Source: Herbiconiux gentiana (GTDB taxonomy: Bacteria; Actinomycetota; Actinomycetes; Actinomycetales; Microbacteriaceae). Taken from it: a DNA stretch of 64,000 nt. Of the stretch, positions 26,781 through 35,922 are shown in pieces; position 1 is the stretch's first letter, and each line of letters starts with the position of its first letter. A model generated the notes under the pieces. The model saw only the letters and a list, made by a program, of their open reading frames with translations, was not told the origin of the DNA and did not search any database. Position numbers and translations under genes: made by a program. The DNA is taken from positions 62,001 to 126,000 of the forward strand of contig NZ_JANTEZ010000006.1 of NCBI RefSeq assembly GCF_024978135.1. Reading direction: 5' to 3'.

Positions 26781-27664
26781 TGCATCACCGTCCTCGTCGT
26801 CAACGGTACCCGCCCCGAGAGTCCCCGGCGCGTCCGTCGCCAGGAGACGAGGCGGCAGACCAGGTAGATCGCGAACGAGATGGTCGTGACGTAGGGGCTG
26901 ATCGGCACCGAGGCGCCGAGCGCGAGCATGATGCCGCCCACGAGCGACAGCACGGCGAACAGCGTGCTGAGCAGCGGCACCACCACGGGCGACGACGACA
27001 GCCGCAGCGCGGCCGCCGCCGGGGTGACGAGGATCGACAGCACCAGCAGCGAGCCGACGATCTGCACCGAGACCGCCACGGCGAGGCCGAGCAGCAGCAT
27101 GAAGACGATCGACAGCGCGCGAACCGGCACCCCCCGGGCCGAGGCGACGTCGGAGTCGGCGCTGGCGAAGGTGAGCGGCCGCCAGACGAGCAGCAGCCCG
27201 AGCACGACGACGATCGAGATCGCGATCAGCGAGTTCAGCCGCGGGTCGTCGACGGCGACGATCTGCCCGGTGAGCAGCCCGAACTTGTTCGCCGACCGCC
27301 CCGGGTACAGCGACAGGCACAGGATGCCGAGCCCCAAGCCGAACGGCATCAGCACCGCGATGATCGAGTTGCGGTCCCGGGCCCGCGAGCCGAGCAGCCC
27401 GATGATCAGCGAGGCGATCAGCGATCCGATGATCGATCCCTCGACCACCCCGATGCCGAACAGCAGCCCGGCCGCGGCGCCGGCGAACGACAGCTCGCTG
27501 ATGCCGTGCACGGCGAAGGCCATGTCGCGCGACATCACGAACACCCCGATCAGGCCGCCGACCACGCCGAGCACGGCGCCCGCGATGATCGAGTTGCGCA
27601 GCAGCACCACGAGCTCGCCGTAGTTCGCGAAGTCGAAGACCTCCGACCAGATGTCGCCGTTCAC
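26777..27664 (-). CDS. znuB: Zinc ABC transporter permease
   Basis: 295 residues with about eight helices of the ABC-3 (ZnuB/MntB) family; FAVHGISELSFAGAAAGLLFG is the typical cytoplasmic-loop region and LVLSILVTPAAAALRL another. GTG start at 27664 overlaps the znuC stop by four bases. Manganese transport cannot be excluded from the permease alone. Confidence 0.92.
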   Translation of the reverse strand: MNGDIWSEVFDFANYGELVVLLRNSIIAGAVLGVVGGLIGVFVMSRDMAFAVHGISELSFAGAAAGLLFGIGVVEGSIIGSLIASLIIGLLGSRARDRNSIIAVLMPFGLGLGILCLSLYPGRSANKFGLLTGQIVAVDDPRLNSLIAISIVVVLGLLLVWRPLTFASADSDVASARGVPVRALSIVFMLLLGLAVAVSVQIVGSLLVLSILVTPAAAALRLSSSPVVVPLLSTLFAVLSLVGGIMLALGASVPISPYVTTISFAIYLVCRLVSWRRTRRGLSGRVPLTTRTVMQ

Positions 27665-28530
27665 GGCAGTCCTCCGAGCAGTCCGGGGGCGGTGCCGTGG
27701 CCGTGCGTCCCGTGGTCGTGCGCGTCGTGGTGGGCGAGCTGGTCGTCCGGATGCCCGTGGGCCCCGTCGGGCGTGCCGACGACGATCACCCGCCCGTGCG
27801 TGCGGATCACGTCGACCCGCGAGCCGTAGAGCTCGCTCAGCACCTCCGAGCGCAGCACCTCCTCCGGCGTCCCGATCCGGAAGCCGCCGCCGGCGAGGTA
27901 GAGCACCCGGTCGACCATGTCGAGGATCGGGTTGATGTCGTGGGTGACGAAGAGCACGCCGAAGTCGCGCTCCCGCCGCTGCCGGTCGATCAGCTCGCTG
28001 ACGGCGCGCTGGTGGGTGAGGTCGAGCGAGAGGAGCGGCTCGTCGCAGAGCAGCAGCCGCGGTTCCCCGGCGAGCGCCTGCCCGATGCGCACGCGCTGCT
28101 GCTCGCCGCCCGAGAGGGTTCCGACGCCGACGTTCGCGTACTCGGTCGCGCCGACGGCGGCGAGCAGGGCGTCGACCTCGCGGCGGCGGGCCGCCGAGGG
28201 CAGCGGCACGCCCCAGCGATGGCCCGAGAGCCCGAGGGCCACGAGGTCGCGCGCGCGCAGCGGCGTGCCGTCGTCGGCGAGCTTCTGCTGCGGCACGTAG
28301 CCGATCCGGCGGTCACCGCGCCGGCCGGGCGCCCCGAGGAACGAGACCGAGCCGCCGCTCAGCCGCTGCTGCCCGAGGATGACCTTGAGCAGGCTCGACT
28401 TGCCCGAGCCGTTCGAGCCCAGCACGGCGATGAACTCGCCCGGCTGCACGTCGAGGTCGAGCCCCGACCACAGGGTGCGCGGGCCGAACGCGAGGCTCGC
28501 GTCGCGCAGGGTCAGCACCGGGTCGGTCAC
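27661..28530 (-). CDS. znuC: Zinc ABC transporter ATP-binding protein with His-rich tail
   Basis: 289 residues from GTG at 28530. Walker A is LGSNGSGKSS, signature LSGGEQQR, Walker B LLLCDEPLLSLD, H-loop FVTHD. After the ATPase core (about residue 235) a tail of roughly 45 residues contains the His/Asp-rich stretch GHPDDQLAHHDAHDHGTHGH, a likely zinc-binding or sensing element. It couples ATP hydrolysis to ZnuB. Confidence 0.93.
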   Translation of the reverse strand: MTDPVLTLRDASLAFGPRTLWSGLDLDVQPGEFIAVLGSNGSGKSSLLKVILGQQRLSGGSVSFLGAPGRRGDRRIGYVPQQKLADDGTPLRARDLVALGLSGHRWGVPLPSAARRREVDALLAAVGATEYANVGVGTLSGGEQQRVRIGQALAGEPRLLLCDEPLLSLDLTHQRAVSELIDRQRRERDFGVLFVTHDINPILDMVDRVLYLAGGGFRIGTPEEVLRSEVLSELYGSRVDVIRTHGRVIVVGTPDGAHGHPDDQLAHHDAHDHGTHGHGTAPGLLGGLP

Positions 28531-28590
28531 TGTGACACCCTACTGCCGCGGGCGCGGAGCCCCGCAGCCCGGTGGCCGACCGAGCGGCGC

Positions 28591-29508
28591 CTAGCCGAGG
28601 GCGTCGGACACCGCCTTCAGGTTCGCCGTCATCCACTCGACGTAGTCGACCCCGTCGGGGAGCGTCTCGGTGACCGCCACCGCGGGGATGCCGTTCTTCT
28701 CCGCGGCCTCGAGCACCGCATCCGTCTGCGGACCGCCGGTCTGCTCGTTGTAGACCAGCACGTCGACGCTCTTGTCGTCGAACCGTGCGAGGGTCTCATT
28801 CAGCACGAGCGGGGGCACGTCGGTGTCCTCCTCGATGGCCTCGCTGAACTCGTCGGGCGTCTTGTTCTCGAGCCCGGCGGCCTCGAGCAGGTAGAGCGGC
28901 ACCGGCTCGGTGATGGCCACGCCGGCCCCCTCGTGCGCGGAGGCGAGATCGGCCTCCTCGCCCTCGAGCGCGGTCAGCTGCTCCTTGAGCTTCTCCCCGT
29001 TGGCCGAGAAGGCGGATGCTCCGCTCTCGTCGAGCGCGGACAGCTCGGTCACCAGCTGATCGACGAGCTTCTGCATCGTCGGGAAGTCGTACCAGAGGTG
29101 CTCGTTGAACTCGCCCTCGGCCGGCTCGGTGTCGTAGCCCGAGATGTCGGTGACGTTCAGCACCGTGGCACCGGAGTCGTCGGCGGCCGAGAGCATCGTG
29201 TCGATGAAGTCGTCGTAGCCGCCGCCGTTCTCGATCACGATCTGCGCCTTCGACAGCGAGAGCTGGTTCTGGCCGTCGGCCTGGTACTCGTGCGGATCCT
29301 TGTCGGGACTGTCGATGATCGACGTCACGCTGGCGGCGTCGCCGGCCACCGCCTCAGCGATGCTGCCGTAGACGTTGGTGGAGGCGACGATGCTGATGCC
29401 GTCGGTGGCGGGGTCGGCGGTGTCGGCCGAGCTTCCGGACGAGCATCCGGCGAGGCCGAGGGCGAGCACCGCGGAAGATGCGAGGACGGGGAGGAGTCGG
29501 GAGGTCAC
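28591..29508 (-). CDS. znuA: Zinc ABC transporter substrate-binding lipoprotein
   Basis: 305 residues from GTG at 29508. The signal peptide ends in the lipobox LAGC (lipid anchor at about residue 22). The cluster A-I metal SBP fold is shown by DPHEYQADGQNQLSLSKAQIVIENGGGYDDF and the later NEHLWYDFPTMQKLV. Metal ligands are likely His in PHEY and EHLW. The usual His-rich loop is absent. It is the first gene of the operon, with a Zur palindrome ending nine bases before its start. Confidence 0.9.
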   Translation of the reverse strand: MTSRLLPVLASSAVLALGLAGCSSGSSADTADPATDGISIVASTNVYGSIAEAVAGDAASVTSIIDSPDKDPHEYQADGQNQLSLSKAQIVIENGGGYDDFIDTMLSAADDSGATVLNVTDISGYDTEPAEGEFNEHLWYDFPTMQKLVDQLVTELSALDESGASAFSANGEKLKEQLTALEGEEADLASAHEGAGVAITEPVPLYLLEAAGLENKTPDEFSEAIEEDTDVPPLVLNETLARFDDKSVDVLVYNEQTGGPQTDAVLEAAEKNGIPAVAVTETLPDGVDYVEWMTANLKAVSDALG

Positions 29509-29517
29509 ACCCCCACA

Positions 29518-29540
29518 CTATTGATAGTGATTATCAATAG
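29518..29540 (-). promoter_or_regulatory. Zur/Fur-type operator of the znuACB-zur operon
   Basis: A perfect inverted repeat with nine-base arms CTATTGATA and TATCAATAG around five bases. The core on the coding strand reads TTGATAATCACTATCAA and matches the AT-rich Fur/Zur box type. It stands out from GC-rich surroundings and contains a -10-like GATAAT, so binding would block RNA polymerase. Confidence 0.85.
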
Positions 29541-29545
29541 CAAAT

Positions 29546-30910
29546 TCAGTCGAGCAGCAGCGCCGGTTCCTCGAGGATCGAGGCCACGTCGGCCACGAAG
29601 CGGCTGGCGACGTCGCCGTCGACCACGCGGTGGTCGAAGCTCGCCCCGACCGTGGTGACGAAGCGCGGCCGCACCTCGCCGTCGACGACCCAGGGGCGCT
29701 GCTTGATGGTGCCGAGCGCCACGATGCCGACCTCGCCCGGGTTCAGGATGGGCGTGCCGGTGTCCATGCCGAAGACGCCGATGTTCGTGATCGTGATGGT
29801 GCCGTCGGCCATGTCGGCGGGGGAGGTGCGGCCCTCGCGCGCGGTCAGCGTGAGCTGCTCGAGCGACTCGGCGAGGGTGCGCATCGACATGTCCTGCGCA
29901 TCCTTGATGTTCGGCACGATCAGGCCGCGCGGGGTGGCCGCCGCGATACCGAGGTTCACGTAGTTGCGCACGATGATCTCCTTCTCGGTGAACGCCGAGT
30001 TGACCATCGGGTTGCGCTGCACCGCCCAGATGATGGCCTTCGCCATGATCAGGAGGGGGGAGATCTTGACCCCGGTGAAGTCGGCGGAGGCCTTCAGCCG
30101 CTTGACGTAGTCCATCGTGCGGGTGGCGTCGACGTCGACGAAGAGGCTGACGTGCGGGGCGGTGAATGCGCTCGCCACCATCGCCTTGGCGATCTGCTTG
30201 CGCATGCCCTTCACCGGGATGCGCTCCTCGCGCACCGGCGCCCACTGCGGCGTCTCGATGTTGTGGAAGACCTTCGCCTGGTCGGCGTGCCGCACGACGT
30301 CGTCGCGGGTGATGTCGCCGATCAGCCCGGTGGGGGCGACCTCGTTCAGATCGACGCCGAGGTCTTTCGCGAGCTTGCGGATGGGCGGCTTCGCGATCAC
30401 GGGGAGACCGGGGATGGGCTGCTGCACCCGGGCGACGCGCTGGGCCGGGCGGGCGCCCTCGGGGGCCTCGCCGATGGCGGGGATGGCGGTGGTGCTGCGG
30501 CGCGAGGAGCGACGGCTGGCGACGTGGCCCTTGATGCCGTAGCCGACGAGCACGGCGCCGGGCTTCTCGTCGGCGGTCGCCGTGCGCTCGGCGGTGGCCA
30601 CCATCGACTCGGTCTCGGTGAGGTCGGCGGCGGGCACCACGCGGATGGGGGCGGGACGCGCATCCGGAACCGACCCCGCCGACACCGTGATGATGGGCGT
30701 GCCGACCTCGACGGTCGTGCCCTCTTCGACCAGCACGCTCTCGACGGTGCCCGCGAACGGGGAGGGCAGCTCGACGAGCGACTTGGCGGTCTCGATCTCG
30801 ACGATCACCTGGTTCACCGTGACGGTGTCGCCCGGGGCGACCTTCCACGAGACGATCTCGGCCTCGGTGAGGCCCTCGCCGACATCGGGGAGGTTGAACT
30901 GCGACGACAT
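29546..30910 (-). CDS. bkdB: Branched-chain 2-oxoacid dehydrogenase E2 (dihydrolipoamide acyltransferase)
   Basis: 454 residues. Lipoyl domain 1-80 with the modified Lys in [12 protein letters not shown]; peripheral subunit-binding domain at about 165-205 ([21 protein letters not shown]); catalytic domain from about 225 with the C-terminal [12 protein letters not shown]. It transfers branched acyl groups to CoA after decarboxylation by the E1 genes upstream. A single lipoyl domain and the E1 alpha/beta pairing favour the branched-chain complex over pyruvate dehydrogenase. The E3 gene is not nearby. The stop is five bases from the znuA operator. Confidence 0.88.
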   Translation of the reverse strand: MSSQFNLPDVGEGLTEAEIVSWKVAPGDTVTVNQVIVEIETAKSLVELPSPFAGTVESVLVEEGTTVEVGTPIITVSAGSVPDARPAPIRVVPAADLTETESMVATAERTATADEKPGAVLVGYGIKGHVASRRSSRRSTTAIPAIGEAPEGARPAQRVARVQQPIPGLPVIAKPPIRKLAKDLGVDLNEVAPTGLIGDITRDDVVRHADQAKVFHNIETPQWAPVREERIPVKGMRKQIAKAMVASAFTAPHVSLFVDVDATRTMDYVKRLKASADFTGVKISPLLIMAKAIIWAVQRNPMVNSAFTEKEIIVRNYVNLGIAAATPRGLIVPNIKDAQDMSMRTLAESLEQLTLTAREGRTSPADMADGTITITNIGVFGMDTGTPILNPGEVGIVALGTIKQRPWVVDGEVRPRFVTTVGASFDHRVVDGDVASRFVADVASILEEPALLLD

Positions 30911-30945
30911 GGGTTCTCCTGACGTACCTGGTCGGGTGCGGTGGC

Positions 30946-31992
30946 CTAGTAGGCCATCACGCGGTCGACGGCTTCCATGACGCGGTCGGCGTCGGGCAGG
31001 AAGACGGTCTCGAGCTTCGCGGGCGGGAAGGGGGTGTCGAAGCCCGCCACCCGCAGCACGGGGGCCTGCAGCGAGTAGAAGGCGCGCTCGGCGACGGTCG
31101 CGGCGATCTCGGAGCCGACGCTGACGAAGCCGGAGGCCTCCTGCGCCACCACGAGCCGGCCGGTCTTGGTGACCGAGTCGATGATCGGCCCGTAGTCGAT
31201 CGGGCTGATGGAACGAAGGTCGATGACCTCGACGCTGATGCCCTCGGCGTCGGCGATCTCGGCGGCCTGCATCAGCACGCTCACCATGGCGCCGTGGGCG
31301 AGCAGGGTGACGTCGCTGCCGACCCGCCCCACGCGGCTGGCGTGCAGCGGAGCGGCCGAGCCGGTGAAGTCGACCGGGCCCTTGGGCCAGTAGCGGCTCT
31401 TCGGCTCGAAGAACATCACGGGGTCGTTGGAGCGGATCGCCTCCTGCATCATCCAGTAGGCGTCGTTCGGGGTCGACGGGCTCACCACCCGCAGGCCGGC
31501 GGTATGCGCGAAGTAGGCCTCCGGGCTCTCCTGGTGGTGCTCGACGGCACCGATGTGCCCGCCGTAGGGCACCCGGATGACCACGGGCATCGAGAACGCG
31601 CCGCCGCCGCGGTTCGTCAGCTTCGCGAGCTGGCTGGTGATCTGGTCGAAGCCCGGCCAGATGAAGCCGTCGAACTGGATCTCGCAGACGGGCCGGTAGC
31701 CGCGCATCGCGAGACCGATGGCCGTGCCGATGATGCCCGATTCCGCCAGCGGGGTGTCGACCACCCGGTCGGCGCCGAACTGGGCCTGCAGCCCCTCGGT
31801 GACCCGGAAGACGCCGCCGAGACGGCCGATGTCCTCGCCCATCAGCAGCACCTTGGGGTCGTCGGCGAGCGCTTTGGCGAGGCCGAGGTTCAGGGCCTTC
31901 GCCATCGGCAGCTCCTGCACGGCGGGTGCGGGCGCGGGCGGGGTGGCCGGCGGGGTGGCCGACGTCGGGGTCGACGGGTTCACGGTGGTCAT
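30946..31992 (-). CDS. bkdA2: Branched-chain 2-oxoacid dehydrogenase E1 beta subunit
   Basis: 348 residues; the first 25 are a Pro/Thr-rich leader not seen in most homologues. The transketolase pyrimidine domain carries [13 protein letters not shown] and [18 protein letters not shown], with [15 protein letters not shown]. It forms the alpha2-beta2 E1 with the preceding gene and provides the ThDP-binding Glu. ATG at 31992 overlaps the E1 alpha stop by four bases. Confidence 0.9.
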   Translation of the reverse strand: MTTVNPSTPTSATPPATPPAPAPAVQELPMAKALNLGLAKALADDPKVLLMGEDIGRLGGVFRVTEGLQAQFGADRVVDTPLAESGIIGTAIGLAMRGYRPVCEIQFDGFIWPGFDQITSQLAKLTNRGGGAFSMPVVIRVPYGGHIGAVEHHQESPEAYFAHTAGLRVVSPSTPNDAYWMMQEAIRSNDPVMFFEPKSRYWPKGPVDFTGSAAPLHASRVGRVGSDVTLLAHGAMVSVLMQAAEIADAEGISVEVIDLRSISPIDYGPIIDSVTKTGRLVVAQEASGFVSVGSEIAATVAERAFYSLQAPVLRVAGFDTPFPPAKLETVFLPDADRVMEAVDRVMAY

Positions 31993-33122
31993 GCCTGCTC
32001 CTCCTGGAACGACTCCTGGAACGACGCCTCGTACCTCTCGAGCCACAGCTTCTGCTCGGTCATCACCGGATGCGGCTCCGAGTACACGTGGTCGAACATC
32101 GTGCCGATCGGCGGGGCCTCGAGCACGAGCGTGCGGGCGCGGATGTCGGCCGCGAAGTCGTCGGCCTCGGTGCGCACATCGTCGAAGAAGGCGTCGCCCT
32201 CGCCGAGCCCACGCAGATACTTCTCGAAGCGCACGATGGGGTCGCGCTTCACCCAGAACTCCTGCTCGGCGTTCTCGCGGTACTTGGTGGGGTCGTCGGA
32301 GGTGGTGTGCGCGCCGATGCGGTACGTCAGCGCCTCGATGAACTGCGGTCCGGCGCCCGAGCGGGCGTCGTCGAGCGCCTTCGCGGTCACGGCGTAGCTC
32401 GCGAGCACGTCGTTGCCGTCGATCTGCACGCTCGGCACGCCGAAGCCGCGCGAGCGCAGGTAGAGGGGCACGCGCGACTGCACGCTCACCGGCACCGAGA
32501 TGGCCCACTGGTTGTTCTGCAGGAAGAACACGTTCGGCGTCTGGCTCGACGCCGAGAACACGAAGGCCTCGCTCACGTCGCCCTGAGAGGTGGCGCCGTC
32601 ACCGAAGTAGCACAGCACGGCCGCGTCGACCTCGGGGTCGCCGGTTCCGACGAGTCCGTCGCGCTGCAGGCCCATGGCGTAGCCCGTGGCGTGCAGCGAG
32701 TGCGAGCCGATCACGAGGCAGTAGCCGTGGAAGTTGCCGTTCGTCGGGTCGGCCGGGTCCCACCCGCCGTGGGTGTTGCCGCGCAGCAGCTCGACGATGG
32801 CGAGCATGTCGATGCCGCGCACGAGCCCGACCGCGTGCTCGCGGTAGCTCGGGAAGATGTGGTCCTGCGGGCGGGCGGCGTAAGCCGAACCGACCTGGGC
32901 GCCCTCCTGGCCGTGGCTCGGCACCCAGAGCGCCATCTGGCCCTGCCGCTGCAGATTCGTGGCCTCGCCGTCGAAGCGGCGCACCACCGCCATCTGGCGG
33001 TAGAACTGCTGCAGCTCGGTGTCGCTCAGGCGATCGAGGTAGGAGCGGTACTCCTCGGCCGACTCGGTCGGGGCGAACTCGCCCTCGACCGAGAGGAACT
33101 GGACCGTCGGGGTGTCGGTCAT
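31989..33122 (-). CDS. bkdA1: Branched-chain 2-oxoacid dehydrogenase E1 alpha subunit
   Basis: 377 residues. The ThDP/Mg motif is [39 protein letters not shown], here quoted in parts: GDGATSQGD and then NN about 26 residues later. The phosphorylation-loop region reads [16 protein letters not shown]. It decarboxylates branched 2-oxoacids for acyl-CoA or iso/anteiso fatty acid primers. It overlaps the aminotransferase stop by four bases, so the aminotransferase and E1 are coupled. Confidence 0.9.
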   Translation of the reverse strand: MTDTPTVQFLSVEGEFAPTESAEEYRSYLDRLSDTELQQFYRQMAVVRRFDGEATNLQRQGQMALWVPSHGQEGAQVGSAYAARPQDHIFPSYREHAVGLVRGIDMLAIVELLRGNTHGGWDPADPTNGNFHGYCLVIGSHSLHATGYAMGLQRDGLVGTGDPEVDAAVLCYFGDGATSQGDVSEAFVFSASSQTPNVFFLQNNQWAISVPVSVQSRVPLYLRSRGFGVPSVQIDGNDVLASYAVTAKALDDARSGAGPQFIEALTYRIGAHTTSDDPTKYRENAEQEFWVKRDPIVRFEKYLRGLGEGDAFFDDVRTEADDFAADIRARTLVLEAPPIGTMFDHVYSEPHPVMTEQKLWLERYEASFQESFQEEQA

Positions 33123-34213
33123 CGGAGGATCCTCGCTATCTCGTCGGCGGCGGCGAGCACGTTCTGCACGCTCTCCTCCTCGCCGATCGTCAGTCGGACG
33201 CCGTCGGGCAGGTAGCCCCGGGCGATGATGCCGTGCCGGCGAAAGACCTCGAGCGCCTCGGGCGTCTGCTCGCCCACGGGGAACCAGACGAAGTTGCCGT
33301 TGGGCTTCGGGATGCCCGACCAGCCCTGCTCGAGCAGCGCCTCGTACACTGCGTCCCGCCGCACGGCGATGTTCGCGACCCGCTCGCGCAGCTCGTCGCC
33401 GCGATCGAGGGACGCCAGGGCCGCCACCTGCGCGTGGTCGGTGAGACTCAGCGGCACGATCGTGGTGCGGGCCGGCGCGAGCACCGCGGCGGGCCCGATG
33501 CCGTAGCCGATGCGCAGTCCGGCCAGGCCGTAGGCCTTCGAGAAGGTGCGCAGCACCACCAGGTTCGGGTAGCGGTGCACCAGGGCGCGCCCGTTCACCG
33601 CGGCGGGGTCTGTGACGAACTCGGCGTAGGCCTCGTCGAGGATGACCAGCAGATCGGACGGGACCTGCGCCATGAAGGCCTCGAACTCGACCGCCGTCAC
33701 GGCGCTCGAGGTGGGGTTGTTCGGGCTGCAGACGAGCACGAGCCGGGTGCGGTCGGTGATCGCCGCCGCCATGGCGTCGAGATCGTGCCGGTGGTCGGGG
33801 GTGTTCGGCACCGGCACCGCGGTGGCGCCGGGGAGCACCGTCATCCACGGGTAGACCTCGAACGCGCGCCACGAGAAGACGACCTCGTCGCCGTGCCCGG
33901 CCGCGGCCATCGTGAACTGCATCAGCAGGGCCACCGATCCGGCGGCCACGATCACCTCGTCGGGCTCGACGCCCCACTCCTCGGCCAGGCGGGCCGTGAT
34001 CTCGGGTGCGGCGGCGTTCGGGTAGCGGTGCAGCTGCCGGGTCGCCCGGTCGACGGCCTCGAGCACGCCGGGCAGCGGGTCGTAGGGGTTCTCGTTCGAC
34101 GAGAGCTTGAAGCCGGTCGGCGCGGCCTGGCCCTGCCGGTAGGCGGGCAGCGCGAGGATCTCGGGGCGCATCCTCACCGGGACGGCGGGGGCTGCTTCGG
34201 AGCCGGAGGTCAT
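33119..34213 (-). CDS. Histidinol-phosphate/aromatic aminotransferase-like (class I/II)
   Basis: 364 residues of the HisC/Pat group. FKLSSNENPYDPLPGVLEA opens the fold, VCSPNNPTSSAV and LDEAYAEF hold the PLP-binding Asn and Asp, TFSKAYGLAGLRIGYGI has the Schiff-base Lys. It is coupled by ATGA to bkd E1 alpha, which suggests it provides or drains 2-oxoacids for that complex, although HisC-type activity is equally possible. A hisBHA cluster is not adjacent. Confidence 0.82.
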   Translation of the reverse strand: MTSGSEAAPAVPVRMRPEILALPAYRQGQAAPTGFKLSSNENPYDPLPGVLEAVDRATRQLHRYPNAAAPEITARLAEEWGVEPDEVIVAAGSVALLMQFTMAAAGHGDEVVFSWRAFEVYPWMTVLPGATAVPVPNTPDHRHDLDAMAAAITDRTRLVLVCSPNNPTSSAVTAVEFEAFMAQVPSDLLVILDEAYAEFVTDPAAVNGRALVHRYPNLVVLRTFSKAYGLAGLRIGYGIGPAAVLAPARTTIVPLSLTDHAQVAALASLDRGDELRERVANIAVRRDAVYEALLEQGWSGIPKPNGNFVWFPVGEQTPEALEVFRRHGIIARGYLPDGVRLTIGEEESVQNVLAAADEIARILR

Positions 34214-34235
34214 CCGTCCAGTGTAGTTCTCGGTC

Positions 34236-34841
34236 TCATCCCGCCTCGGGAATATGCGCCGAGCTGTGCTCGCGGTCGAGCATCGCGTAGACGAGGGTGT
34301 CGGTCCACTCGCCCTTGAAGTGCTCGTCCTCCACGAAGAGGGCCTCGCGACGCATCCCGAGCCGCTCCAGCAGGGCGGCGGATGCGCGGTTCCGCGCGTC
34401 GAGGCGGGCGACCACCCGGTGCAGCCCGAACCGGGCGAAGGCCAGCTCGAGAACGGCGCGCGCGGCCTCGGTGGCGTAGCCGTTCCCCTCGGCGTCCCGG
34501 GCGATGGCGTAGCCGAGCTCGCCCCGGGCATCCGCCTCGCTGTCGAACTTGAGGAGCACCTCGCCGATCACCCGCCCGCCCTCGGCCAGACCGAGGTCGT
34601 CGCGCAGCTGGATGGCCAGCACGAGCCACTGCCCCTCAGCGGTGACCTCGCCCTGCCGGGTGCGCGAGTCGAGCGCCGCCTCGGTCTGCTCGCGCGTGCG
34701 CGCGGGCCACGGGATGTAGCGCACCACCTCGGGGTCGGAGTGGTAGCGCAGCAGGTCGTCGAGGTCGCCCGAGCGGTGCGGGCGCAGGGCGAGGCGGTCG
34801 GTCAGGATCGGGTAGGCCGGCCGCCAGGGCAGGTTCACCAT
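34236..34841 (-). CDS. GNAT-family N-acetyltransferase (RimJ/RimL-like)
   Basis: 201 residues. LTDRLALRPHRSGDLDDLLRYHSDPEVVRYIPW is the RimJ-type opening and LGYAIARDAEGNGYATEAARAVLELAF contains the acetyl-CoA-binding region (normally Q/RxxGxG/A). The target is unknown. The ATG at 34841 follows GAGG; an ATG six codons upstream also exists. It precedes the aminotransferase by 22 bases on the same strand and may start that operon. Confidence 0.82.
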   Translation of the reverse strand: MVNLPWRPAYPILTDRLALRPHRSGDLDDLLRYHSDPEVVRYIPWPARTREQTEAALDSRTRQGEVTAEGQWLVLAIQLRDDLGLAEGGRVIGEVLLKFDSEADARGELGYAIARDAEGNGYATEAARAVLELAFARFGLHRVVARLDARNRASAALLERLGMRREALFVEDEHFKGEWTDTLVYAMLDREHSSAHIPEAG

Positions 34842-34880
34842 GCCTCGACTCTGCACCATCCAGCTGGGATAGTGGGGGGC

Positions 34881-35285
34881 ATGCGCAGATTCCTGGTCTC
34901 CCTGGTCGTCAACGCGATCGCACTGTGGCTCACGACCCTGATCGTCGCCGGGGTGAAGATCGACCCGATCGGCGACGGCGGCACCGTCGAGACCATCGTC
35001 AGCTACCTCCTGGTGGCGCTGGTCTTCGGCATCGTGAACGGCATCATCGGCAGCATCATCCGGGTCGTGGCGTTCCCGCTCTACATCCTCACGCTCGGCA
35101 TCATCTCGTTCTTCGTCAACGCGCTGCTGCTCTGGCTCACCGCGGTGTTCACCGGACTGTTCGGCTTCGGCCTCACCCTGGCCGGGTTCTGGTGGACGGT
35201 GCTCGGCGCCCTGGTGCTGGCCATCCTCTCCGCGATCATCGGTGCGATCCTTCGGCCCCTCGCAGGCCGTCGCGACCGCCGATGA
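34881..35285 (+). CDS. Phage-holin-family (4-TM) membrane protein
   Basis: 134 residues with four hydrophobic helices of the 'Mycobacterial 4 TMS phage holin' type (RRFLVSLVVNAIALWLTTL start). These are widespread chromosomal proteins; there are no phage genes nearby. The ATG at 34881 has a long run of G (GTGGGGGGC) just before it as ribosome site. It precedes the phosphatase by 12 bases and is probably cotranscribed with it. Confidence 0.85.
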   Translation: MRRFLVSLVVNAIALWLTTLIVAGVKIDPIGDGGTVETIVSYLLVALVFGIVNGIIGSIIRVVAFPLYILTLGIISFFVNALLLWLTAVFTGLFGFGLTLAGFWWTVLGALVLAILSAIIGAILRPLAGRRDRR

Positions 35286-35297
35286 GAGACTGAAGGC

Positions 35298-35825
35298 ATG
35301 TCGCGCGAGCCCGAAGACCCCCCTGAGGCCGCCTTCCGCATCTGCATGGTCTGCACCGGCAACATCTGCCGCTCGCCGATGGCCGAGATCGTGCTGCGCG
35401 ACCTGGTCGAGAAGGCCGGGCTCTCGGGCCGCGTCGTGGTCACCTCGGCGGGCACGGGGGAGTGGCACGTCGGCGAGCACGCCGACCCGCGCACGGTCGC
35501 CTCGCTGAAGAGCCGCGGCTACGACGGCAGCACCCACCGCGCGCGCCAGTTCGACCCCGCCTGGTTCGACTCGCTCGACCTCGTCGTCGCGCTCGACCGC
35601 AGCCACGAGCGTGTGCTGCGCTCCTGGGCCCGCACCGAGGAGGACCGGCAGAAGGTGCGCCTGCTGCTCTCCTTCGACGCCGACCCCGCCGGCCGCACCG
35701 ACGTGCCAGACCCCTACTACTCCGACGCGGCCATGTTCGACTCGGTGCTCGCACTGATCGAGCACGCCGACCAGGCACTGTTCCGGCAGCTCGAGCCCGC
35801 GTTCCGGCAGCCCGCCGCAACCTGA
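35298..35825 (+). CDS. Low-molecular-weight protein-tyrosine phosphatase
   Basis: 175 residues. The P-loop VCTGNICRSPMAE carries the catalytic Cys-(X)5-Arg-Ser, and VPDPYYSD supplies the general-acid Asp. Members dephosphorylate Tyr in proteins involved in capsule export, virulence or stress. No tyrosine kinase gene is adjacent. The C-terminus ends in a short Pro/Ala extension. Confidence 0.93.
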   Translation: MSREPEDPPEAAFRICMVCTGNICRSPMAEIVLRDLVEKAGLSGRVVVTSAGTGEWHVGEHADPRTVASLKSRGYDGSTHRARQFDPAWFDSLDLVVALDRSHERVLRSWARTEEDRQKVRLLLSFDADPAGRTDVPDPYYSDAAMFDSVLALIEHADQALFRQLEPAFRQPAAT

Positions 35826-35830
35826 GCCGT

Positions 35831-35892
35831 GCATCCTGGAACCCGCATCCTGAACCCTGCTGCCTCCTGAACCCCGCCGCATCCTGAACCCC
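35831..35892. repeat. Four short direct repeats before purB
   Basis: Four copies of a GCATCCTGAACCC-like unit start at about 35831, 35845, 35862 and 35879 (spacing 14, 17 and 17 bases), in the 97-base gap upstream of purB. Copy 1 has an extra G and copy 3 reads GCCTCCTGAACCC. Confidence 0.7.
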
Positions 35893-35922
35893 GCCCGCCT
35901 CATCGAAAGACCGCACCCCGCC

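Noticed and set aside
34881-35285. Prophage signal from the 'phage holin' protein
   Set aside because: This four-helix family is a common chromosomal membrane protein in actinobacteria, and no other phage gene is near.
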